From Apoderus coryli (taxonomy: Eukaryota > Arthropoda > Insecta > Coleoptera > Attelabidae), in NCBI GenBank assembly GCA_911728435.2, contig OU452208.1:1550001-1614000 (forward strand): a DNA stretch of 64,000 nucleotides, given 5' to 3'. Below, piece after piece: positions 42,707 to 54,700 of this stretch. Within the stretch, counting starts at the first letter, position 1; each line of letters begins with the position of its first letter. The position numbers were made by a program, and so were the translations under genes. The notes beneath the pieces were generated by a model. It saw nothing but the letters and a program-made list of their open reading frames with translations, had not been told where the DNA came from and ran no database searches.

Positions 42707-45700
42707 GTAAGTACAACACTATTAATATTGATTATTCTCGTACCTCAGTCAACTAGATGCTGTAGCAGTCGCGTATTAAAGACCCCGCAGATCCCACGTT
42801 TCTGGGGGTCCGTTTAAGCCGAAAAAATATGTCAAACAAAATTGGTTAAATTAAAATTTAGTTAGTTTGACAGCTAAACAAATATTTAAGTAAGTTTCCA
42901 GATTGTGATATATTTGGATATGTTTCCACTTTTACAGTTACTCAAAGTCCTATACCAATAGTATGTCTAGTCATAGAGGGCGGCACAAACACAATTAGAG
43001 CCGTCCTCGAATACGTTAAAGATGATCCACCTGTTCCTGTTGTAGTTTGTGATGGATCTGGTAGAGCTGCTGACTTGATTGCGTTTATGTGCAAGTAAGT
43101 AATTTTTCTAGTGATTCTCCTTTACTTTAGTAGCAAAATTGAATTGCGTTTTTCTTCACAGATATGAATGCTCAGTTCTAAAAACCATGAAGGAATACAT
43201 CATAGCAACAATTCAGCGGGCGTTTGAAGTAGCTGCAGAGTTAGCAGATGGACTCTTTGCAGAACTGATGCAATGCGTAGAAAATAAACATTTAGTGAGT
43301 AACTTTAATTTTGACTTCGACATTTATTTCTTTGTCGATATTAGATTTTGATCCAGAGGTGCAAAGCGCCGATCTTTAATATATGCGTTAATGGCTTCCA
43401 ATATTTTTTCCCATCCCTTCTCGTTCTACGGGGTGCGAATATAAGGCAGCGAAAAATTATCTTTTTTTAATGACAAATTATGTATAATATTATGTTATAC
43501 CTATGTCCTATGTTTTCGAAATATTTGACAATCATCGCCTCAATGCTAGTTGCTTCAGGTTCCTCCAGGACGCTGTTGTTTATTCGTTGGTCCTGCCATT
43601 TAATTCCAAGATTTATTTATTTATTGTAGTTCGAAATAAAATTACATTCTAAATCGGAAATAATTCCTGAACCAAAATAGTAATAATAACAATACTAACA
43701 CTAATAATAAAAGAACTACAAACAGACCTAGAAAAACAATGTAAAAAAGATCAAGTCCTAAGCCTGGCAGAAATAGACTTATTATTATTTATATACAGGT
43801 TTATTTTAATATTTATAAAAATATAGACATAATTTGAATGAAAAAATTCACACCCATTTGTTTGTTTTTTTAAGCCAGTCTGGGTTGATAAATATCACTT
43901 GTTACGCCAAATATAAAAAACCCCAATACTAAATACAGGGTGTCCAATAATATAAGTTATATGAACGTAAAGTTTAATTCTAAATAACTTGTTTATTTCA
44001 AATGAAACACCCAGTATATGAGGTCCAAATTAGATGCACAAAGTAATTATCTGTCAAATATTATCCCTTACGCTCCTGAGCCATATTATTAACAACAATT
44101 TGAAGTTGGGTTTGGGTATTTGAATTTAAATAGAAGTTTAGGTTTAAGTTAAGTATCTTTGACAAGGCAGATATCGATTGGTATTTTTTCAAGGTCAGTC
44201 ACAATTGTGCACTACAGGAGGGAATACAAATAATCACAATTGTGAAAAGAAATTTTATTTAAAACAAAATAGTTAAACATTTATTAAAAATTATTGAAAA
44301 CATTTATTTTTCGTGAAAAGCCCTAAAACAGTTTTTATTTTTTGTTAAACAAAGATAAACATTGCATTTTACGCATTTTACTCTGGATCGACTGTCACAG
44401 TTCTCTAGCCTACAACGTAGAGGGTGTTTCAGATCATCGTTGGCTGGCCAGTGTTGGTCACCATCGTACCGTTTGTCTAAACAAGGTGTATGTTGTGGCA
44501 TTTTCTTTTTTTTTCTTAGTTAGTTCTTCATCACTAACTTCTTCTTTGTCTGTGTCCATGTCAGCAGTTTGATGCTTTTCTGGACCAGCAGTAATGAGGT
44601 ATTCTCCTAAATCTAACCGAAATACTAACAAGTCCATGGGCTTCTTTTTTTCAGCTTTAGAATCTTCTCTGTATTCATTCCAGCTGTTAACTATTGCCAT
44701 ATCGAAAAGATGCAAAATAGCTTTGAGGGTCCATTTTCTTGTTTTGAAAAATGATCGGTAATACTCGATCATCTGATCACACACATCGACTCCACCTATT
44801 TTCTTATTGTACATACTCACAACCTTTGGGCAAGTAACTTCAACATATTTTTTATTAGTTTTGTCCCATCTTTGAGTTATCTGTTGCGGTTCTGACCCAA
44901 AGCAGTTCGAGATCATGATAACCGATTTATTATCCATCCATTTCGTAACACATACTTTGTTATCATTTCTAATTAGTTCCTGAGCCATTCCTCTTTTCAT
45001 TTCCTTATCTTTCTTAAAAATACACTTTTTTACCCGATTGGACATTATTGTTCCAGTAGCGTAAATATCTAGTGAAAGTAGCTTGTCAAATAGAGGCACT
45101 GTCGAAAAATATCTGTCAAAAACACATAACTTTCCTTGGGTAGGGTCTGAACAAGATGCAACGCTATAGCAGCACCAAGTCCCAAGTCTTTGTTTTCGAG
45201 GGGCGTTGTTTTCCCTTGATAAATTTCAAAATCTAAAACTTTTCCTTCAGAAGTTGTAAGCACAAAATTTTTAAGACTTACGGGTCTCGGTTTTCCTCGA
45301 ACATTTGTTCGTCTATTGAATAGGAGCAACCAGCTTGCCTTTCCAAAGACCTACAACGACTTCTGATAGCGTCAATCATTGGGCGAAACTTCCACAGTTT
45401 ATCTGATTTCCGAATTTCTTCTGGAACTGCTAGCACATCAACTACATGAAAGTTTACTTTTAGAAGGTAAAATAGATCTCGGGGCATCACATCACATACT
45501 AATTGAAATTTAAATTTGTTGCTCCAATACATATGGATACGTGGAAAATGAATGCATCCCATGATGGCATGTAAACCAAAAAACTTTTTAATGATAGTAG
45601 AGGAAATATTTATAGTTTTTCCAGTTTTTTGCAAATAATACTGTGCCGTGCGCTCTTCACCCAAAGTGAAGAATTCTTCACCCAAATATTTTTGAAAATA

Positions 45701-48700
45701 TTGCCATGGAGATCGAAGAGCATTAGAACTGGTTTGTTCCATTGGGTCCCTTTTACTAGAAAATAGTCCCGGTTTCCAATCATCACTGTCGTCAGTGTCA
45801 CTAAACTGCGAGTCTTCACCTAATTCGTTAGTGGGGTGGGTTTGTAAAGAAGATCCGAGAACTGGTTCAACATCTTCATCCGATTCTGATTCAACCTCAA
45901 TGTCTGAATCGATATTATCTAAGAGATCATATAGCGGTTCTGGGTCTGCTTGTAGCTGTTGTAAGTCAATACGGTCACCTAAAATACGTTAAATTTTATT
46001 AGTCACATTTGTGAGTACCACCCCTCGCTCCCAAGGTATACAATTGTGAAAGCGAAACAAAAAGGTGCTCCAAGGTCAAAACGAATTATTAAATTCATAA
46101 AAATATATAATTACCTTCTTCTTTAAACATTACTAATTAGTTTTTTTTTACTCTTGAAATTTAAAGTTTACATATTTAGTAAAAAAAAACAAGTACTTAC
46201 GTTTGTGTGCCATGCCGGCGAATAGTTCATCAAAACAAACAATCCTGACTCGCGCTACTAGCCTAATAAACAAAATATGGCGTATGTAATATATTGCCGG
46301 TGGTTTTCACAATTGTACTAAGCGGGCCGCGTCACTTGCAAAGCGAATTTAAACCTTATATGCATATAACATTAGGTGGCTCCAATTGAAACCACACGGA
46401 GCGTAAGGGTTATAATACTTTCCTACGAATAAATCTTGACGTTTTCGTGTAAAATGCACATATTCATAATATTAGGCGAATTTTTAAATGAACCTGTTAA
46501 TTTCATGTAGACCACCCTGTATTTGATGATGATGAAATTAATTATCTATTAGTCACTATAAGGTGTTCCTATAGATATAGTGTGTCCCAGGATAGATGTA
46601 ACAAGAGGTGTGAATGACAAAAAATCTTTGAATTGGGGAATGAGTCCTGCTTTTTTTAAAACTAAGGTACCCAAAAAATTAGATAAATCGCTATTGTACA
46701 GGGTGTTTTATCAACAAATTTATAAAAATCATCATCAATGGAGTGTCTGTATTTTACAATTTGCGCCAAATTCTAGTAACAAAAGTTGTTTAATGCAATT
46801 TTATATCCCCGCACGGAATATCAAGAATGTAAAAGCATATTTTTAGAAAAAATACTAGTTTTCAATCATTAGTATTATCATAGAATACTTCGTACTATTT
46901 TATTTTGTATCTTACAACAAACGCCATATAAACATTGCAACACATAATAAATATCAAAAGTGAGACAACAAACGGATAAACAAACTGGGTAATTAGCAAT
47001 AGGTTTAATATTTTGTAGTAAACATTTATTCAATATAATCACCGCCCATTTCCGCACATTTTTCGATCCTTCGTCTGAATTTTCCTTAAAACTTTTCTGA
47101 AATTTGTTCTAAAATTAACGAGTTTGCAGCATTTCTAATAATTCTTTCCAGTAATATTGCTGCATCATTAGGAAGTGGTTCAGCATAAACCAACTGTTTG
47201 AGACGACCCCATACACAAAAATAACATCACATTCTAAATAAAAAGTATTTGTCATAATATTATGATTCAAATTAAAATATTAATTATTGCCAAAAAGTAT
47301 TTTTTCCAAAAATATGCTTTTATATTCCTGAAATTTGGTACGGGGATATGAAATTGCTTTCTAAACAACTTTTGTTAGTAGAATTTTGGCGTATATTGTA
47401 ATATAAAGACACTCCGTTGATGATGATTTTTATAAATTTGTTGATAAAACACCCTGTACAACATGGATTTAACTCATTTTTTGGGTACCTTAGTTTTAAA
47501 GCAAGCAGGACTCATTCCCCAAATGTCATTCTAAAATTCAAAAATTTTTTGTCCTTCACACCTCTTGTTACATCTATCCTGGGACACACTGTATATATTT
47601 TTAATTTTGCATGGAAAAAGCACATATTGGTAGTAATAGGAAGAATTTTTCAAAATTATAATATTTGTGTCAGACATTAGAATTTTACAAAAAACCGTAT
47701 ATTTAAACAATAACTATAATAAATAAATACATTTTTAACCCATTAGTGCATATAATCCTTTTAAAAGGATGTTGATATTTTAATTGTCAACGGTGTACCT
47801 ACAGTTTTGCCCCATCACAAAATATCCCCAATGCCTTCCAGTTGCTTACTGATATTGCCTGAAGTAACAAGTTTCGTTCGATAAGCGCTATAAGTGTTGA
47901 AATTTCCTATTATGGAGCCAAGTTTATATTCAAATAAAAATGGAAGGTGAGTACTCAATATTTATATTTAACAATCAATTCCATCAGCATGAAAACATGA
48001 ATATACTATAACATAACCTCTTTTCTAACACCAAATGACGTTTCTTTTGCATTCGCATGTTATAGCTACGGAATATAGTAGTATTTTTGACAGATCCTAT
48101 AAAAAGGACTCTATGCATGATGTACATATTTCATGTTATTTTCAGATTATCACTCCACGAGTTACTTCAATATTTAGAAGAAAATGATGAACAAGAAACA
48201 AATGTTTCTAATAGTGCTAGCATATATATCCAACCACCTGAAAATACTAGAGCAGAAACAGACGAAGATAGTGACTTATCTGACCAAGAAGAAGGTAATA
48301 CTTACTTACCTCGTGGTATCCTCAGTCAACCATGTGAAATAGGTCATGGAAATAATGACATTGAAAGTGATGATGAATCAAATATTCCATTATCCTTTCT
48401 AAGAGAACAATTATTATCACAACTGCCCTGCACATCACAACGACCAACCTCTATACCACAAAATCAATCGAGCAAGAAAAGAAAGAAGTCACATAATTGG
48501 TCCACGAATACCCCAGATTATGATATGAATATCCACTGCGAACCTAAGCTACCATCAAATAAGGCCCAAATAGCAGAGACACCAGAAGATTTTTTGATGA
48601 CAATGTTATGGAGAATATTGTGAATCAAACTGAAATATATGGACAGGATAAGAATACAACTCTCAACTTTTCCAAAAAGGATTTATATGTTCTACTTGGG

Positions 48701-51700
48701 GCTATCTTACTTTCTGGGTATGCTAAGTATCCCAACAAGAGGATGTTCTGGAATAGTGGGGAAGATACTCCAAAAATACTTCTGAATTCCATGAGACTGA
48801 ATCGTTTTGAACAACTTATTAGACACATGCATTTCAATGATAATCTCCGAAATGATGGTGCAGGGAAACAAAGTCTAAAAAAAATATTCCCCAACCGCAA
48901 GTTATTCACAACTATAGTCAGAGGATGAGGGGTGTCGACAAAATGGATGGGCTCGTGGCGGCATATCGATCTAGAATTAGACAAAGGAAGTGGAACTGGC
49001 CAATTTTTCAATACTTGTTAGATGTGAGCATAGTGAATGCTTGGTTGCTTATGAAACAATTGAAATAGCATGATCCCAATTGTGTCAATCTGCTCACATT
49101 TCGGAGGTACATTGCAAACAGTTTTTTGAAAACTCATGGTGATAAACCTTCAAAATACAAATCATCTGTTCCGATTCAGAATGTAAGGTTTGATGGCATA
49201 AATCATCTTATTCAGTATCATGAGAATGACAAAAAATGTAAGATATGTGGGAAAAATACAAAATTCATTTGTGTGAAATGTAATATAGGGCTTCACCCGA
49301 AACACTGTTTCATTACCTATCATAAGAAACAATAAATACCTAAGCAATTAATGTTGTTCTCAGTCTTTAACTTTCTAGGGTATAGACATGAAATTATGCA
49401 TGGAGTCCTTTTAAAAGGATCTGCTATAATTTCTAATCTAATCATAAAATTGAAAAAGTAATAATCAAAACATGTTGAAAACAACACATTCGAAGTATTT
49501 CTATGAAGAAATTCAATAATTTCCAAGAAAAAAGTTTCCATGCACTAATGGGTTAACTTAAATAAAATAACAAGATATACATAAATACTGATACATTTTA
49601 TAATAAATGTTCAAAATGATTGAAAATCCTTCAACAACTTTAACCTGGTGTAATGCTTCGTTTATTTGCTCCTTGATCTCCTCTATGAAAAAAGTTTTCA
49701 TTTTCGATGATTTTGTTCCTGTCTATATACAAAATTCAACACGATTTAAAATCAATATTGAAAAGTTCTTGATGCAGTTGCACTGTGTTTGGGTGGTATT
49801 TTTCGTTAAACTGCCTTAAAAGTCTCTTGAAGACTGATTTTTTGGGATGATTTTGCGCCGGGAACCTCTAAACGTAAACTCGCGATGCCAGTAAAGCGTT
49901 TGTGGACCATTCTCCCAGAATAAAAATCATGTCTATTCTTTCTCCTTTGGAATAGGTTCGCATTTTTGATTAATTGAATTAAATGAAATGTCACAGATAA
50001 AAAACTGTTTTATGAACAATTCCCAACTTTTAGGTAAGAATTTTCAACAGCCTATTTGACAGTAAATATCAAATTAAAAAAAAATGCATTCTGTTTTCTC
50101 AATTTCTCATGGCTGACTTGATAAATATTATAAGTTTGAAAATTCTTTCTATTATTACCAATATGTGTGCCTCTTCCATGCAAAATTAAAGATATATATA
50201 TCTATAGGAAAACTTTAATTGCATCATCAAATACAGGGTGGTATACTTGAAACTAAGAGATTCAATTATAAATTCGCCTAATATTATGAATATGTGCATT
50301 TTCCACGAGAACGTTAATAGTTATCCATAGGATAGTATTACAATATTTGACAGATAATTACTTTGTGCATCTAATTTTGACCTCATATGGGTAGGTATAT
50401 ACCGGGTGTTCCATTTGAAATAAACAAGTTATTTAGAATTAAACTTTACGTTCCTATAACTTATATTATTGGCGTAACAAGTGATGAGTGGGTATATTTA
50501 TCAGCCCAAACTGGCTTAAAAATAACAAACGAATAGGTGTGAATTTTTTCATTCAAATTATGTCTATATTTTTATAAAAATTAAAATATTTAAAAAGCTG
50601 TCAGGTTTAGGTGAGATGTACTTTAATGAAAGTTAGGTTTATTTTGAACGGGGAATCTAAAAATATATTCATATATAGGGCATTCTATTTAAAAAACACA
50701 ACTATGGTTCATTTCTTATATTTGGGACACCCTGTATAGATTCACAATATTTTTAAAATGTAGCCATAAATCATTTTTATCGAACCCATGAATAAAACTT
50801 TTAGATAATTAAATAGTTTAGCCACACTATTCCGTGTCGTATGGCGTGAATAACCCTGTATAATACATTATAAATCTTAATAATAAACAAATAGTACATA
50901 AAAATTAAGTATTATTAAATTAAGTAGGTGTGAATGAAATTCCCCTTCTCTCTCTCACGTGAATTCATCAACACAGAACAATTGATCAGGTTTATGGGTT
51001 TCTTCTAAGACATCGTTGATGGTACGTTTCTAGGGGTTTTAAATGCCCCCGATAACTGGTCCAAGACTCACAGCTATAGGTAAGGGTAGGAACTACAATG
51101 GCATTATACACTCGCAACTTGGTTCGAACTTCGATTTTATGATGATCGAAGACTCTCGGCAAAAGATTCGCTTGCCTATCTTATACGATGCTGAATCTTA
51201 TCATCTATATTTGCGTTCGCCACGAGATTGCTGCTGAGTTAAGAGAAACTTTCGATGTTCTGAAGTCTGTCTTCGTTAACTCGAATATGTGGTGGGACAG
51301 CCACAGTGTTTGGTGCAGGCTAGTAGAGAATCTGTGTTTTCTTGATATTGAATTCAAGCCCGCTGTTAAATGCATTTAGTATATATTGAAGATCTGAATT
51401 GGCTCCGTCGACCTAAGTACTACACCAGTTTTTCAGATTGTTCCGCATTGTAGTTTCTCCATAATCGATCGAACCCCTTCCCGATGGGACACCCGGTATA
51501 GAAGCTTGCATAATAGAAAGAGGAGGGCCAACTTCAGGTGAACTTTTTCTATGACCACTTATTAACACGTGTAGGAGGGACACCATATTATGGAACAATA
51601 TTCTAACACGGAACGTATGTAAGAGTAAATTAGCATCTGACCTTCAAAAGATTTACAAGTTACGAATCACGGACGTTAGGGTTAATGTGACTTGAAAATC

Positions 51701-54700
51701 AAAAATAACTCCCAAGTCCATGATTGTAGCACAACGGGATAGAATAGTATCAGCAACCGCGTAATCAATTTGAATGGAATTCTTCTACCGTTTCGTCACA
51801 CTAACTCTGTATCACATCCAAATCATTCTGGAGCAAAATATGTAATTATAATTAAATTATTTAGATCATCTCCAAAAAATAAATTACGACCTAAATTAGA
51901 TCCTTGGATATTAGAAGATAATGTCTTGAGTTATAACCATTAAACATAAACATACCGATGTCTCTCAAATAAATATAACTTTAAAAGTGATAAAGAGGCG
52001 CAATGAGACTCGAGGAAAAGAAACTCGATGATTTCGAGTTTCTTTTCCTCGCGCATCAATAATCTCATAAACATACTGAGAAAACACAGCTAAATTGGTG
52101 GTTGTGGATCTTTGAGTGAAAAAAACAAGCTGAAACAGGGACAATTTATTTTTTATATGTGACAAAATTCTATTATAAATTGTTACTTCAGATATCTTTG
52201 AAAAATTCGACAAAATTGCAATCTGTCTGTACTAGTAGTAATGCAATTTGGATCACAATTTTTCATAATAAAGTAATTATGATTTTGTTTATGCTTGGAA
52301 CATAATATTTAAGACATTATTGTTTTGTATTTTCCAGATTACAATATTTAGAATAGCTGACAAATATGACCAGAAATCCCAAGAACTTGACCAAATAATA
52401 TTAACGGCACTATTTAAATCACAACATTTGTCACCGACAGAACAATTAAGCCTTGCGCTTACATGGAATCGGGCTGATATAGCTAGATCGGAGATATTTA
52501 TCTATGGGCAGGAATGGCCGCATGGCGCACTAGAGGATGCTATGATGAAGGTAAACATATTTTCTGCAACAACTTCTGAATAACTATTAAGCTTGATAGA
52601 ATAAGTTTTACATTAACACGATTGTTGGTTAATAAGTTGAATAATATCATTTAATTATTTTTCACACTTTAGGGATTTTTATTTTTTATTATGGAATTAT
52701 GGCAAACACAAATGTCAAATAAATTCAAATATTTAAATGTCATAATTACCTTTGCTTCTGTGTTAAGTATTTCTGCTTAAATTTTAATTCTGAAATGGAT
52801 TCTGATTCTGCAAAGTCGTAGAAAATCAACGAGTATAGTACATAACTCGAGCTGTAAATAATTTTCCATGCTCGAGATTATTGCATCACTCGCCGCTTCG
52901 CGGCTCGTGGGCAAACTAGTCTCTCGCATGTAAAACATCATTTACAGCACATGTTATGTAATATACTATTTTCTACTCCTGTTTTGTTAAGCCGTCGATT
53001 GCAAAACTGTTAACGTGACATGTAAATTCAATCTTACATAAGTGTTACGTAATGATCACCAAAGTGTTACGTAATGAATATTACATAACACTTTGGGAAT
53101 TTTTTTTTTTATTATGAAATTATGTCAAACGCAAATGTCAAATATTTAAATGTCATAATTACCTTTTCTTCTGTGTGAGATATTTTTGCCTAAATTTTAA
53201 TTCTAAAATGGATTCTGATTCTGCAAAGTCGTAGAAAAAGTACAGTACATAACTCGAGCTGTAAATAATTTTCCATGCTCGAGACTATTGCCAAACTAGT
53301 CTCTCGCATGTAAAATATCATTTACAGCACATGTTATGTAATATACTATTCTTGGATACTTTATTTACTTTTTTTTCCGTATATTAGCATTTCTTTACAA
53401 TTATTGGGAAACTATAGCTGAATACCAATGACTATAGTCTATAGTGTTGAGGTGCAAAGCAATACAGAGTGTTATCAATTTATTTTTCTAAGAAACTTAA
53501 ATATTTGTTTTGCTGCAGTAATATATTACGACGAGGTGTGGCATATATTTGTAAATACTGCTTGTGGAGCAGACGCGTTTGATTTACAATTACAACTTAA
53601 ATGTTGTCCGCTCTATGTAATCCAGAGACCCAACAGTTTTGAATAAAATAATAATAACAAAATAATTTATTGTACAATACAAAATCGTTTACATTTTATT
53701 TACATTTTTTCTCTATATAGTCCCAGTAGTATGTAGTATAATAATTTATATAATACCTACTTATCAATACAGCTATATAGTTCGCACAAAAAGTAAGAGA
53801 TTTGGGTTTAAGCCATTCTACCACTCTACCTGTGAAAATAAAAATCAAAAACTTAAATAATTAGTAACACAACAAATTGCTAAACCTCTCACAAACATTA
53901 CAAGGCTAATATGGATTTTAGTTGAGGTTTAAAATTTCCCAAGGGCAAGTGCAACAAATGTATCATTCTATTTAAAAGTTGAGGGGCCATATATGAAAAG
54001 CAGCGCTCGAATTTTAATGTTACATGTTGCGGAATTGTGAAAGTATTGTGCCTTATATTTACAGTGTGAACAGCAGACCTTTCTATTAATTAACTCGGAC
54101 AAGTAGATTGAAGTCCACCTATTGTAGATCTTATACAATAACATCAAAAAAATGAATTCGAATTTGGAAAAAAGTCTAGATTCCTCAAAGCGACAGTAGC
54201 TCGCCCTCAACTGTCCTTGTGTGAACTGCAGCCGAGTAACTGCCCGGCCCATGACAGTGAGCCAGTGTTCAAGTTCTTATATTTTTAAAATATAAGTGTA
54301 TTTTTAAAATATATTTATAATATTTATATTTTTCACCATGTTTGAAACTCAATGTACAATTCATGAAATTGTATAAATAAGAGGAAACTCTGTGGAACAG
54401 TTTTGACCCTAATTAGAAAAACAGGGATTTAAGAATTGTATCCTTAGACCATATTGCGAGAGAAATGAACTTGGAAAATGCAAGAATATAGCAAGAAAAG
54501 TTAGAAATATTTCTAGCTAGCTTTGTTCTTGCAAGTAAAGCCTTTCTTTTTTTTTTGAAAAAATAGTCCATTCTTAAGTGGAGTTGCAATTTTAGTGTTT
54601 AAATGAAAGTCGAATCTCCACAAAATAAATTTAATAGAAACTATCGGCCATACATGTTTCGGGACTAGACCAGTCCCATCATCAGTGGCATGTCAACAAT

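Larger units (their letters stand above)
43795..50600. mobile_element. Nested long inverted repeat in Trpm intron
   Basis: The left outer arm (43795-44064 plus 46410-46545) is the reverse complement of 50220-50600, e.g. TAAGCCAGTCTGGGTTGATA against TATCAGCCCAAACTGGCTTA. A further inverted pair is 47590-47680 with 50096-50195. The left arm is interrupted by piggyBac-like element 1, and piggyBac-like element 2 lies between the arms. Confidence 0.75.
43295..52337 (+). other. Trpm intron (9.0 kb) packed with repeats
   Basis: Holds an outer palindrome (about 43795-50600), an inner palindrome (46570-47600), two piggyBac-like elements and LINE relics of the RTE and Jockey types. No extra Trpm exon was found. 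Confidence 0.85.

Noticed and set aside
42474..42710. 78-residue ORF overlapping Trpm exon A
   Set aside because: It reads the exon in the wrong frame; the spliced Trpm frame is clearly the coding one.
48625..49011. Minus-strand ORF of 128 residues
   Set aside because: Antisense shadow of the piggyBac-like transposase.
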